Assembly: GCF_009765165.1 (NCBI RefSeq)
Contig: NZ_VLNU01000001.1
Coordinates: 806,001 to 870,000, forward strand
Length of the DNA: 64,000 nt
From: Lysobacter panacisoli
GTDB taxonomy: Bacteria; Pseudomonadota; Gammaproteobacteria; Xanthomonadales; Xanthomonadaceae
Direction of reading: 5' to 3'
In this document: piece by piece, positions 1 to 8,725 of the stretch
Position numbering within the stretch: position 1 is the stretch's first letter
Layout of the letters: the number at the start of each line of letters is the position of its first letter
Translations under genes and position numbers: made by a program
The notes under the pieces: generated by a model
The model's database searches: none
Told to the model about the DNA's origin: nothing
What the model saw: the letters and a program-made list of their open reading frames with translations, nothing else

Positions 1-1127
1 ACGCAGTTGAACGCGGTGTCGCCGGGCGTCGTGCATACCCAGCCAGCCGCCGCCGTCGTGGACTGGATGATGAATCCGGCCGGCATTGGGTCGCTGAAAT
101 TCACCGCCGCCGCGGGGCTTGGACCGTTGTTGGTGACGGTCAACTCGAACGTGATGAGCTGCCCCGGCAGCGCGGGAACAGGTGCGGCTGTCTTGGTCAT
201 CTGCAGATCCGCACCGGCCGCCACCGTGACCGTCGCGCTGCCGGTGTTGTTGCCGGGATTCGGATCGGGCGTGCCGTTGGCGGTGACTGTTGCCGTATTC
301 ACCAGGTCGCCGCTTGCGGCGGTGACCGTCGCGCGGAATGTGTACGTCGCGCTGGCGCCGACCGCGAGTGGGCCTGCGAAGGTGCCGTTCTGTGCGTTGA
401 AGGTCCAACCCGTGCCCGATGCGCTGCCCGGTACGAATGTCGTGCCGGCGGGCAGCACGTCGTTGACGGCGAAATTGCTCGACGGACTCGGGCCGTTGTT
501 GACGACGGTGACGGTGTAGGTGACTTCGGTGCCCGCGACCACCGGGTTCGGCGACGCTGTCTTCGTCAGTGCGAGATCGCCCGCATCGATCAGCGTGGTG
601 TTCTGCGAGACGACGTTGTCGCCGACGTTGGTGTCGCCGGCGAAGAACGGATCGCTCGGCGGCAACGTATTCAGCGGCGTCGTCGCCGGCGGCAGCGGCG
701 CATGGCCGATGGCGGCGGTGGTGACCACGGTGCCGGGTGCGAGCCCCGCGGTGCTCACCTGCAATTGGAAGGTGGTAGGCGTCGGTGGATCGGTGCCGGT
801 CACGCTGCCCAGGCTGCACACCACGCGTGTGCTAACCACCGGATCGACCGAGCAGTTCGCGGGCAGGTTCACCGCAGTCGCACCGGGCGGCAGATCGAAC
901 AGCACGAACGTGTCGTCGACCGTGTCCAGATCGCTGTTGAGGACGGTCACCTCATAGGTGATCACGCCACCGGCCGGCGTCGGATCGGAGCCGGTGTCGG
1001 AGAACTCGGACACCTGCAGGTTCGCCGCATGCGACGGCGCCGCCCAGCCTGCGAGGACGAAGAGCAGCACGAACAACGCAAACGCGAACGCACGCCTCGT
1101 GTGCCCGAACGGCCGTGAACGTTCCAT
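1..1127 (-). CDS. DUF11-repeat secreted surface protein (3' end cut by window)
   Basis: Reading starts at an ATG at 1127 and is still open at base 1, so only the first 375 or so residues are seen. Residues 1-34 form a clear signal peptide (basic start, hydrophobic FALFVLLFVLAGW, then APSHA). After it come immunoglobulin-like DUF11 units of roughly 110-125 residues, each with the hallmark pattern LxxTKTAxPxPxxxG...YTVTVxNNGPS near residues 165-220 and again near 290-340. The family covers bacterial cell-surface or cell-wall adhesin-type proteins; the ligand is unknown. The gene stands alone, transcribed leftwards. A short AGAG sequence is the only ribosome site seen. Function beyond a surface or secreted repeat protein cannot be stated. 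Confidence 0.75.
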   Translation of the reverse strand, partial: MERSRPFGHTRRAFAFALFVLLFVLAGWAAPSHAANLQVSEFSDTGSDPTPAGGVITYEVTVLNSDLDTVDDTFVLFDLPPGATAVNLPANCSVDPVVSTRVVCSLGSVTGTDPPTPTTFQLQVSTAGLAPGTVVTTAAIGHAPLPPATTPLNTLPPSDPFFAGDTNVGDNVVSQNTTLIDAGDLALTKTASPNPVVAGTEVTYTVTVVNNGPSPSSNFAVNDVLPAGTTFVPGSASGTGWTFNAQNGTFAGPLAVGASATYTFRATVTAASGDLVNTATVTANGTPDPNPGNNTGSATVTVAAGADLQMTKTAAPVPALPGQLITFELTVTNNGPSPAAAVNFSDPMPAGFIIQSTTAAAGWVCTTPGDTAFNC

Positions 1128-1510
1128 CGCTCTGCGACTGCCCGGACAGACGTACGACTTCATCAAGCCCACGCCAGTCGAGCATCGACGTTCACGTTTC
1201 CGTGACACCGATGCGCGGTTATGGCCGTCTCGGCCTCGCCCCTGACGACGCCGGAATTTAGCCGTTGTTCACGATTTCTCGTTAGATACCAATCGCGTCG
1301 TGAACGAACTGTTCACGACTTTCCAACGATATCTCTAGGTCTTCGCGCGCATGCACCGCTGAATGGATCGCAGCGCGTCTCCCCGCATGCGAGGTTCGAT
1401 GCGTTACTCAGGTTCCACTCGGCGCGGAATACACACGCGCGCGAAATCGGCCCTCGCGTGAGGTTGCGGCCCGCGCATGCGCACAGGCCGCAACGTGTCG
1501 AACGTCGAGC
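1128..1510. other. Intergenic region with a candidate operator
   Basis: There is no convincing gene in these 383 bases. They hold the upstream region of the DUF11 gene and several copies of GTTCACG, including a perfect 9-bp inverted repeat (GTCGTGAAC, 5-base spacer, GTTCACGAC) at 1297-1319 and a lone half-site at 1267-1274. This looks like a dimeric regulator site, but no regulator gene lies nearby. Confidence 0.4.
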
Positions 1511-3049
1511 TCACGAGCCCGACGACGCGTCCTTCATCTTCTCCAGCACCCGATCGAGACTGAAGCTGGCCGCCTTCTGCCGAGGCGGGAATTCCTTGAA
1601 GGTCATCAGGAACTCCTGGACGATCGCCTGCGCGGGCACCAGCAGGTAGATGTGCCTGAACATCCAGTCGTAGAACGTGTTCGAGGTGATCTCGGCACGC
1701 TCATATGGATCCATCCGCAGGTTGAAGATATAGGGCGTGCGCAGCACCACGAACGGCTCCTGCCAGATCTTGAGCGTGCCTGGCACGCGCTGCTCCATGA
1801 ACAGCATCTTCCAGTTGTCGTAGCGCAACGCCGCGACATCGCCTTCGTCGGTGAAGTAGATGAACCCGGGACGCGGGCTCTTCGCTTCTTTCCCCGTCAA
1901 ATACGGCAGCAGGTTGTAACCATCGAGGTGGACCTTGAAGGTCTTGCCGCCGATCTTCAGCCCCTTCTTGAGTTTCTCCTTGACGTCAGGGTCGCCCGCG
2001 ATGGCAAGGATGGTGGGGAACCAGTCGAGGTGACTGACGATCTCGTTCGACTCCGAGCCCGCCTCGATCCTGCCCGGGAAGCGCACCATGCACGGAATGC
2101 GATACGCGCCTTCCCAGCTCGAGTTCTTCTCGTTGCGGAACGGCGTCGTGCCCGCATCGGGCCAGGTGTTCATGTGCGGCCCGTTGTCGGTGCTGTACTG
2201 CACGAACGTGTTGTCTGCGATCCCGAGTTCGTCGAGCAGGTCGAGCATCTCGCCGATGCACTTGTCGTGGTCGATCATCACGTCGTGGTACTCGGACTGC
2301 CAGCGACCGGACTGTCCACGGCTCTCCGGCTTCACGTGCGTCCAGGCGTGCATGTGCGAGGTGTTGAACCATACGAAGAACGGCTCGCCAGCCTCGTGCG
2401 CGGCCTTGATGAACTTCTTCGCCGCGGCCATGAACTCGTCATCGCAGGTTTCCATGCGCTTGCGCGTGAGCGGACCGGTGTTCTCGATCTTCTGCCCACC
2501 CTTTCCGTCCGCCCAGCAATGCAGCACACCGCGCGGGCCGTACTTCTTCTTGAAGTCGGGGAAGTCCTTCGCGTTCGGATAGTCGACTTCTTCCGGTTCT
2601 TCTTCGGCATTGAGGTGGTAGAGATTGCCGAAGAACTCATCGAACCCGTGCATGGTCGGCAGGTGTTCGTCGCGATCGCCGAGGTGGTTCTTGCCGAACT
2701 GGCCGGTGCGGTAGCCAAGCGGTTTTAGCGCCTCGGCGACCGTGATGTCCTCGGCCTTGAGGCCCAGGTCCGCGCCGGGCAGGCCGACCTTGGTCAGGCC
2801 GGTGCGCAGTCCGCACTGGCCGGTGATGAACGACGCGCGTCCCGCGGTGCAACTCTGCTCCGCGTAGGAATCGGTGAAGATCATCCCTTCCTTGGCGATC
2901 CGGTCGATGTTGGGCGTTCGATAGCCCATCAACCCCTTGGTATAGCAACTCAGGTTCGCCTGGCCGATGTCGTCGCCCCACATCACCAGGATATTCGGGC
3001 GCTCCGCACCGCCCTTCTTGCCTTCGGTCTTCTTCGATGCAGCTGCCAT
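1511..3049 (-). CDS. Arylsulfatase, family S1 type
   Basis: A 512-residue sulfatase that would hydrolyse a sulfate ester; the substrate is unknown. The start at 3049 is chosen because GGAGG lies six bases upstream; longer readings have no such site. The N-terminal metal-binding aspartates are in WGDDIGQ (residues 24-30). The formylglycine signature is C67-T-A-G-R71, with cysteine, so it needs formylglycine-generating enzyme for activation; the alanine at the usual proline position fits the looser C-x-A/P-x-R form. There is no signal peptide: residues 1-17 are lysine-rich and hydrophilic, so the enzyme looks cytoplasmic or leaves by an unrecognised route. It is divergent from the DUF202 gene, with about 250 bases between. 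The only formylglycine-enzyme-like gene in the window is nirV, which belongs to the nirK operon. Confidence 0.88.
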   Translation of the reverse strand: MAAASKKTEGKKGGAERPNILVMWGDDIGQANLSCYTKGLMGYRTPNIDRIAKEGMIFTDSYAEQSCTAGRASFITGQCGLRTGLTKVGLPGADLGLKAEDITVAEALKPLGYRTGQFGKNHLGDRDEHLPTMHGFDEFFGNLYHLNAEEEPEEVDYPNAKDFPDFKKKYGPRGVLHCWADGKGGQKIENTGPLTRKRMETCDDEFMAAAKKFIKAAHEAGEPFFVWFNTSHMHAWTHVKPESRGQSGRWQSEYHDVMIDHDKCIGEMLDLLDELGIADNTFVQYSTDNGPHMNTWPDAGTTPFRNEKNSSWEGAYRIPCMVRFPGRIEAGSESNEIVSHLDWFPTILAIAGDPDVKEKLKKGLKIGGKTFKVHLDGYNLLPYLTGKEAKSPRPGFIYFTDEGDVAALRYDNWKMLFMEQRVPGTLKIWQEPFVVLRTPYIFNLRMDPYERAEITSNTFYDWMFRHIYLLVPAQAIVQEFLMTFKEFPPRQKAASFSLDRVLEKMKDASSGS

Positions 3050-3301
3050 TTCGGGCCTCCAGGCCTCGGGGAGAACCATGAACATCGAATTCGTCGCCCC
3101 CCGGCGAACAGGCGTTAATGGTCCGTCCAGCGAAGTAAAACGACGGTGAAGCGCCCGCGTGAAAGCAGTGTGAGTGGATGAAGGCGATCGACCGACTAAA
3201 TAGTCGCGCGTGAGCGGCGATGGCGTTTCTCTTCCGCCGGATGGCCGCGATGACCCATGCACTGAATGTGATCGCCATCTTTGGCGAATGGAGGTCGTCC
3301 C

Positions 3302-3766
3302 ATGTCAACGCAGGATCCCACCGTCGTCTCACCGTTGAGCAACCCGTCGACCGAACTTGCGGCGCGTCGCACCGGCATGGCGTTCCAGCGAACACGGCTG
3401 GCTGCCGATCGCACCTTGATGGCGGTGATCCGCACCTCGCTGTCGCTGATCAGCTTCGGCTTCACGATCCACAAGGCGTTCGAGCGCCTGAAGGACATGA
3501 AGGTCATCGATCACGCCGCGTCGGCGCGGAACTTCGGCCTGTCGCTGGTCGTGATCGGAATGCTGGTTCTGATCATGGGGATCATCTACCACGCCTGGTT
3601 CATGGCCGCGCTGCGCAAGCAACGCGGCGTGCTGGGCAGTTCCGGCCTGATCCACGGTGAAACACCGTTCCCGCCGTCGATGACGCTGGTCGCCGCGGTG
3701 CTGATCCTCGTGCTCGGGCTGGCGACATCGATCAGCATGGTCTACCACATCGGTCCGTACACCTGA
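3302..3766 (+). CDS. DUF202 family membrane protein
   Basis: A 154-residue inner membrane protein. The start at 3302 has GGAGG five to ten bases upstream. The N-terminal part carries the DUF202 pattern RTGMAFQRTRLAADRTLMAVIRT, followed by three hydrophobic segments at about residues 44-62, 85-108 and 128-148. DUF202 proteins are small membrane proteins of unknown role (YidH-like). The sequence gives no catalytic motif. It is followed after about 108 bases by another membrane protein gene on the same strand, which may be cotranscribed. Confidence 0.8.
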   Translation: MSTQDPTVVSPLSNPSTELAARRTGMAFQRTRLAADRTLMAVIRTSLSLISFGFTIHKAFERLKDMKVIDHAASARNFGLSLVVIGMLVLIMGIIYHAWFMAALRKQRGVLGSSGLIHGETPFPPSMTLVAAVLILVLGLATSISMVYHIGPYT

Positions 3767-3874
3767 CATCCACGCAGCGCAGCGCATGGAAGGCATGCGG
3801 TCGGATGGTGCCATCCGGCGGATTGAGCGGCGCCGCACAACCTGCCATCGACATTCAACGCTGGAGAGCGCGAC

Positions 3875-4660
3875 ATGGGATTCGGTGCTGGCCTGGAGAA
3901 CGCGCCGCTGTGGCTGCTGGGATTGCTGCTCTTCGGGGGAATGCTGCTGGCCCGGGAAGCGGGGAGCTTCCTGCATGACCGCCGTGGATCGACGGACACG
4001 GAGGCACGCAAGGACAGTGACGCGTTCGCCATGACGTCCGTTCTCGGCCTGCTCGCGCTGCTGATCGGCTTCACCTTCTCCATCGCATTGTCGCGGTACG
4101 AGTCGCGACGCGAACTGGTGGTCAAGGAAGCCAATGCGATCGGTACGACGTGGCTCCGGATGCAACTGCTCGACGCGCCCGAGCGGTCGCGAATGGAAGA
4201 CCTGCTGCGACGGTACGTGGATACCCGCATCGCCTTCGGCGCGGCGGCCTCGCCACAGGCGGAAGTCGAGCAGTACCAGCGGGCCGCGACATTGCAGAAT
4301 GAACTGTGGGTCGGCCTGATGGCCGCGATCGCACCGTTCCGCGATACTCCGCGCGCGTCGCTGCTCGTCACCACGACGAACGAGTCCATCGACCTGGCGG
4401 CCGAACGCTTCGCCACGCGTCAGGCGCACATTCCGCCCAGGATCATGCGGATGCTGGTGCTCTTCGCATTGCTCGCAGCGGGAATGGTCGGCTACGAGCG
4501 TGGACATCAACGCCGGGCGACGACGCTCCTGTTCCTCCTGCTGACACTTGCCGCATCGCTGGTCGTCGACCTGGATCGCCCATCGACCGGCATGATCAAC
4601 GTTCCGCAGGACCCGATGCTGGACCTGCGCGCTTCGATGCAACCGGGTGTCGCGTCGTAA
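3875..4660 (+). CDS. DUF4239 bestrophin-like membrane protein
   Basis: A 261-residue membrane protein with two hydrophobic segments near the N-terminus (about 10-28 and 52-72) and two near the C-terminus (about 190-207 and 216-234), flanking a soluble helical middle. The stretch SRYESRRELVVKEANAIGTT after TM2 is the characteristic DUF4239 segment; this family is distantly related to bestrophin-type channels, and its function is not established. A GGAGAG site precedes the ATG. The gene follows the DUF202 gene and converges on the small CCGGC gene. Confidence 0.75.
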   Translation: MGFGAGLENAPLWLLGLLLFGGMLLAREAGSFLHDRRGSTDTEARKDSDAFAMTSVLGLLALLIGFTFSIALSRYESRRELVVKEANAIGTTWLRMQLLDAPERSRMEDLLRRYVDTRIAFGAAASPQAEVEQYQRAATLQNELWVGLMAAIAPFRDTPRASLLVTTTNESIDLAAERFATRQAHIPPRIMRMLVLFALLAAGMVGYERGHQRRATTLLFLLLTLAASLVVDLDRPSTGMINVPQDPMLDLRASMQPGVAS

Positions 4661-4695
4661 ACCCTGGGTCAGCGGAGGGCGCTGGCCAGCCCGCC

Positions 4696-4929
4696 CTACC
4701 CGCTACATCCACCGCAGCACACCGACGGAAGCTGGCGGACCTGCGCAGGCTCCACGCGCTGTCCCGACAATAGCAGCAGCACGACGAGGGTCCGCGCGTC
4801 GAATGCGCCAGCGATGCGCAACCGGCCCGCATCCTCGTCCACCAGCGCGGCCGGGTCGACCGTGCGCAGCGTTTCGTCGATGCGGCCCAGATCCGTCGCC
4901 GGTCCGTCCAGTTCCACGATGAATTCCAT
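4696..4929 (-). CDS. Small protein with C-terminal CCGGCSG metal-site-like tail (paralogue 1)
   Basis: A 77-residue protein starting at 4929, where GGAGG lies four bases before the ATG. I do not recognise the family. Predicted strands and helices (strand IVELDG, helix around 14-24, strands around 29-43, helix around 47-56) would suit a small ferredoxin-like alpha/beta fold, ending in CCGGCSG. It is clearly related to the product at 13634-13876: both share LRxxDPxAxV, then GxLxI, then an LLxxxG stretch and the CCGGCxG tail. The gene starts 20 bases after the PLP decarboxylase stop and probably shares its FNR-box promoter. The three cysteines suggest metal (copper or iron) binding; that is inference only. 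Confidence 0.75.
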   Translation of the reverse strand: MEFIVELDGPATDLGRIDETLRTVDPAALVDEDAGRLRIAGAFDARTLVVLLLLSGQRVEPAQVRQLPSVCCGGCSG

Positions 4930-4949
4930 GAATCCTCCAGTCGGTAGCG

Positions 4950-6917
4950 TCACGAAGCCCGCGCGAGCGTGCGGATGCGCGAGGCCAGATAGTCGAAATA
5001 GCGATCGATGTAGCTGATGCCGTTGTGCGCATCGATCAGGTAGGGATTCATCAGCGTGTGGCGCAGGATCACCACGTGGTCGTCACCCGCGCCCATCGTT
5101 TCCGGGTCGAGGTCCAGCGCTGCAAGGATCCGCGCGAGACGCTCCTGCCCCAGCGATGCAGGACGCAACGTCGTCATCGAACCGAAGAATTCCTTCACCT
5201 GCAACGGGCGCGATGGATCGCAGCGCAGATCGTCGTGCAGCGTGCGCACGAAGCGGTTGGCGCGTCCTATATCACGGTTGCCAGCGAGGTTCAGCGCAAG
5301 GCAGACGAGGTTGCTGTCGGGCTCGAACGGCACGCATACGCGTGCGACGTCGGACAACTCGGACGCCACGCGTTCGGCGCCGCGACGGAACGCTTCGGCA
5401 GCGGCGACGGTCTGGCGCGGGAGCTGGCCGAAGCGCGCGTGGTCCAGAGGCAACACCTGGTGCATGACGTAGACCGCCGCCGCCGATGCGCCGGCCTTCG
5501 ATCCTTCCGGGATGTACTGGCCGAGCTGGCGGAAGCGAGTCATGTAGTCCTCCGCCTCCAGCCCGTTGAACACGTAGTCCGCTTCTTCCGACAGCAGCGT
5601 CATCGCACGGTTGTCGCGGCACACGAACGCGCCCGCGCCATACGGCAGGTAGCCCAGCTTGTGCGGATCGACCGTGACCGAATCGGTCCGGCCCACCGCG
5701 GCGAACGCGGCGTGCACGCATTCGCTCGGGAATGACTGCAGTCCCTGCGCCACTTCCGCGCGCGAACGAAGACTGCCGTCCGGATTGCGGAACATAGTCG
5801 CCAGATAGCCGCCCCATGCCGCGTCCACGTGGACGCTGAAGCCCAGGCCCTGCGCCTGGGAGCGATCGCGCGCGGCAACGATGCGGTCGATCGGATCGAT
5901 CATTCCGTGTTCGGTCGTGCCGAGCACACCCACCGCCATCAGCACCGGCTGGCGCGTGCGGCGGCATTCGTCGAGCGCTTCGTCGAGCGCGTCGGCATCC
6001 AGGCGCATGTCGCGCTCCGGCAGCAGCGAGAGCTGCGCGCGACCGAGGCCGAGCAGCTTCAGGCCCTTGCTCCACGAGTAGTGTGCGGTGACCGGTGCGT
6101 ACACGCGCGGTACGCGCAGCGTCGGATGGCGCGAGAAGAATCCGGTGAGCCCGAGCGTCTCGATGCGCTCGGCCTGCACGCGCGAACGCCAACGCTGCGC
6201 CTCCTCGGGCGAGAGCGTCGCCAGCCAGCGCTGCCAGCCTTCGACCAGCGCAATGCCCGGCGCGACGCCGACGTTGAACGCCTGCCAGTCGTCCGCGAGT
6301 CCGCGTACGTCCTCGATCGCCACGCCGACGCCCGCGGCGCGCAGCGCGACCGGGAACGCCTTCAACGCCAGTGCCAGGCGCAGCGCCTGGTAGTTCGCGA
6401 CGGTGCCGCCGGAGGTGAGATGACCGAACGCGCATCCGGGCACATCCGGATCGGCCGGGTAACCGAGCATCCGCGCGAGTTGCAGGCCGACCTTCACTTC
6501 CAGCTCGACCGTGACGGGTGCGGCGTCCTCGCAGACGTTGTTGGGGTTGTAGGGCAACGTCAGCAGTTGCGCGGCCAGCCCCGGCAGCAACAGGTCCGAG
6601 GCCATGTGGCCGATATAGCGCGGGCTGTGGAACGGCACCGAACGCTTGAGCGCGGCCGACAGCGAATGCAGCTCACGGCGCATGTTCGCTTCAAGCGCCT
6701 GGTAGGCGGGATGCTGCGCGGCCGCGGTCGGGATCGCCGGCGGATCCTCGGGATGGAAGTTGCGCCGCCAGTACACGTGGTCGCGCAGGAACTCCACCAC
6801 CAGCTTCTCCAGCAGCGTGTCGTTCTCGCCGTAGGGGCCGAGGAAGCACGCGTGCAGCGCTTCGGGCGACAGCACCGGCGTGGCGGGCGGAGGGGGGCTG
6901 GAACGGAAGGTGTCCAC
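4950..6917 (-). CDS. Pyridoxal-phosphate group II decarboxylase
   Basis: A 655-residue PLP enzyme of the aromatic-L-amino-acid/glutamate decarboxylase fold. The PLP lysine is K420 in T-V-D-P-H-K-L-G, and the cofactor-nitrogen aspartate is D365 in H-V-D-A-A-W-G-G. SGGTVANYQALR (169-180) is the phosphate-binding part. It is longer than typical 450-550-residue members owing to N- and C-terminal extensions. The substrate cannot be read from sequence; tyrosine, glutamate or aspartate are possible. Start is a GTG at 6917. An FNR-type box and a -10 sequence (TAGGCT) lie just upstream, overlapping the end of the cysteine-synthase-like gene, so expression under low oxygen is expected. The CCGGC small-protein gene follows. 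Confidence 0.85.
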   Translation of the reverse strand: MDTFRSSPPPPATPVLSPEALHACFLGPYGENDTLLEKLVVEFLRDHVYWRRNFHPEDPPAIPTAAAQHPAYQALEANMRRELHSLSAALKRSVPFHSPRYIGHMASDLLLPGLAAQLLTLPYNPNNVCEDAAPVTVELEVKVGLQLARMLGYPADPDVPGCAFGHLTSGGTVANYQALRLALALKAFPVALRAAGVGVAIEDVRGLADDWQAFNVGVAPGIALVEGWQRWLATLSPEEAQRWRSRVQAERIETLGLTGFFSRHPTLRVPRVYAPVTAHYSWSKGLKLLGLGRAQLSLLPERDMRLDADALDEALDECRRTRQPVLMAVGVLGTTEHGMIDPIDRIVAARDRSQAQGLGFSVHVDAAWGGYLATMFRNPDGSLRSRAEVAQGLQSFPSECVHAAFAAVGRTDSVTVDPHKLGYLPYGAGAFVCRDNRAMTLLSEEADYVFNGLEAEDYMTRFRQLGQYIPEGSKAGASAAAVYVMHQVLPLDHARFGQLPRQTVAAAEAFRRGAERVASELSDVARVCVPFEPDSNLVCLALNLAGNRDIGRANRFVRTLHDDLRCDPSRPLQVKEFFGSMTTLRPASLGQERLARILAALDLDPETMGAGDDHVVILRHTLMNPYLIDAHNGISYIDRYFDYLASRIRTLARAS

Positions 6918-6944
6918 GCGGGCATCCGGATGAGCGATGCGTCC

Positions 6945-6985
6945 AGCCTAGGCAACGGCCGTCCGGACGCGCTGATCCAGATCAA
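6945..6985 (-). promoter_or_regulatory. FNR-box promoter of the PLP decarboxylase
   Basis: CTGAT-ccag-ATCAA at 6972-6985 (read on the plus strand) is one mismatch from the FNR consensus. A -10 sequence TAGGCT lies at 6950-6945 on the minus strand. Box centre to predicted start is about 41 bp, giving a leader of about 20 bases before the GTG. Confidence 0.65.
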
Positions 6986-8154
6986 GTCGGAGAGCGCGGG
7001 AAGGCTCCATCGCGTTCACGGCCGAACGCGGGCGCGGTCGGCCCGTCGAAACGCGTGCCGTCGGCCTGCACCAGCGGGATATCGATGGCTTCGCCCTGCA
7101 ACGCGCGTGCGAGCGTCGCGTCGGCGGCGTCGGTGTCGATACCGTGGCGCGCGTACCAGTCGGGGTTGTAGTAGCTGTGGCCGTAACGTTCGCCGCCATC
7201 GCACAGGATGGTGACGATGGAGCCGCCCTGCCCGGCCGCGTGCAACGCCCACGCGCAGCGCAGCACGCCGACGAAGTTGGTGCCGGTGGATCCGCCGACG
7301 CGTCGCCCGAGACGCTGGCTGACGTGGCGCATCGCTGCCAGGCTGAGGGCGTCGGGCACCTTGGCCATCGCGTCGATGCAGGTCGGGATGAAGCTCGGCT
7401 CCGGTCGCGGGCGGCCGATGCCTTCGATGCGCGAGGTGCCGGCGCAGCCCGCCGACGCGAGGCCTGCGCCGCAACTGGCGGCGTAATGGTCGAAGAACGC
7501 CGAATGTTCCGGATCGACGCAGAGCGTGCGGGTTTCGTGGCAGCGATAACGCAGGTAGCGCCCCAGTGTCGCCGCGGTGCCGCCCGTGCCGGCCCCACAC
7601 ACGATCCACGCCGGCTCCGGATGCGGCTCCAGCGCCATCTGCCGGAAGATCGATTCGGCGATGTTGTTGTTGGCGCGCCAGTCGGTCGCACGTTCGGCGT
7701 AGGTGAACTGGTCCATGAAATGGCCGCCCGTCGTGCGCGCCAGTTCGCGCGCCTGCGCGTCGATGCTGCCGGCGTCGTCCACGAGATGGCAGGAACCACC
7801 GTAGAACTCGATCGCGGCGATCTTCTCCGGCGAGGTGTGCTTGGGCATCACCGCGATGAAAGGCAGGCCGAGCAGTCGCGCGAAGTACGCCTCGGACACG
7901 GCCGTCGATCCGCTCGACGCTTCGATCACCGTGCTGCCCGCGTGCAGCCAGCCGTTGGCCAGCGCGTACAGGAACAGCGAGCGCGCGAGCCGGTGCTTCA
8001 GGCTGCCGGTCGGATGGCTCGACTCGTCCTTGAAATAGACGTGGATGCCCGGATACGCGGGCATCGCGAACGGAATCAGGTGGGTGTCGGCGGAACGGTT
8101 GAAGTCCGCCTCGATCCGCGCCACCGCGGAAGACACCCAGTCACGACGGATCAT
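6982..8154 (-). CDS. PLP-dependent cysteine-synthase-family enzyme
   Basis: A 390-residue fold-type II PLP enzyme related to cysteine synthase and cystathionine beta-synthase. The PLP lysine is K53 in TGSLKHR, followed by the substrate loop ASSGSTAVSEAY and the glycine loop GAGTGGT that grips the PLP phosphate. It is about 70 residues longer than CysK and has a divergent C-terminus, so the reaction is uncertain. I start at the ATG 8154; an upstream GTG at 8190 lies inside the azurin terminator hairpin and would add 12 basic residues. It sits between azurin and the decarboxylase on the same strand. Confidence 0.8.
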   Translation of the reverse strand: MIRRDWVSSAVARIEADFNRSADTHLIPFAMPAYPGIHVYFKDESSHPTGSLKHRLARSLFLYALANGWLHAGSTVIEASSGSTAVSEAYFARLLGLPFIAVMPKHTSPEKIAAIEFYGGSCHLVDDAGSIDAQARELARTTGGHFMDQFTYAERATDWRANNNIAESIFRQMALEPHPEPAWIVCGAGTGGTAATLGRYLRYRCHETRTLCVDPEHSAFFDHYAASCGAGLASAGCAGTSRIEGIGRPRPEPSFIPTCIDAMAKVPDALSLAAMRHVSQRLGRRVGGSTGTNFVGVLRCAWALHAAGQGGSIVTILCDGGERYGHSYYNPDWYARHGIDTDAADATLARALQGEAIDIPLVQADGTRFDGPTAPAFGRERDGAFPRSPT

Positions 8155-8179
8155 GCGCGGCACTCGCTTGCGAGGGATC

Positions 8180-8205
8180 GGGTCGCCCACCTGTGCAGGC
8201 GACCC
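8180..8205 (-). terminator. Stem-loop after azurin
   Basis: GGGTCGCC at 8180-8187 pairs with GGCGACCC at 8198-8205 (8-bp perfect stem, 10-base loop), immediately after the azurin stop. No U-tract is obvious, so it may be a weak terminator or an mRNA 3' stabiliser. Confidence 0.5.
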
Positions 8206-8214
8206 GTGTACGGC

Positions 8215-8673
8215 TTACTTGGTGACGACGACCTTGCCCTTCATCAGCATCGAATGGCCGGGGAAGCTGCAGTAGAACGAGTAGTCGCCGCCGGCGGTGA
8301 GCTTCTTGCCGGGGAAGGTCGCGGTGGCCTTCTCGCCGCCGCCGACGATCTTGGTGGCAGCGATGACGCGCGCGTCGCCCTTGGGCACGTAGTTGTTCGG
8401 CAGGCCGGCCTTGACGCCATCGCGCACCACGCCGTCGAGGTCCTTGGTCGCGCTGATCACGACGTTATGGCCCATTGCCGCGGCCGGCATCTTGCCCGTG
8501 TGCGCGAACTGGATCGTGATGGTCGGGCACGAGGCCGAAACGCTGACCTCCTTGACGTCGAACTTCATCGCATCATCGCCCTTCACGGCGATGGTGCAGT
8601 TGTTGGCGGCCTGGGCGTGGCCGGCGGCGGCGATCAGGCCGAGCGCCAGCAGCGAGGTGGACAGGAACTTCAT
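8215..8673 (-). CDS. azu: Azurin (periplasmic blue copper electron carrier)
   Basis: A 152-residue precursor with a 22-residue signal peptide ending AGHAQA. AAGGAG lies upstream of the ATG. All type 1 copper ligands are present: H69 in M-G-H-N-V-V, then C135, H140 and M142 in F-Y-C-S-F-P-G-H-S-M. C26 and C49 match the conserved azurin disulfide. Azurin carries single electrons in the periplasm, here most probably to the copper nitrite reductase, since the gene lies in the same direction after nirK, nirV and the SCO gene. A stem-loop follows the stop. Confidence 0.95.
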   Translation of the reverse strand: MKFLSTSLLALGLIAAAGHAQAANNCTIAVKGDDAMKFDVKEVSVSASCPTITIQFAHTGKMPAAAMGHNVVISATKDLDGVVRDGVKAGLPNNYVPKGDARVIAATKIVGGGEKATATFPGKKLTAGGDYSFYCSFPGHSMLMKGKVVVTK

Positions 8674-8725
8674 GGCAACTCCTTGGGGATGGATGGTGGT
8701 TACGTAGAGCGGGATTGGCGGACGG

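Noticed and set aside
8154-8190. Upstream GTG start for the cysteine-synthase-like gene
   Set aside because: It lies inside the stem-loop after azurin and adds only basic residues outside the family fold.
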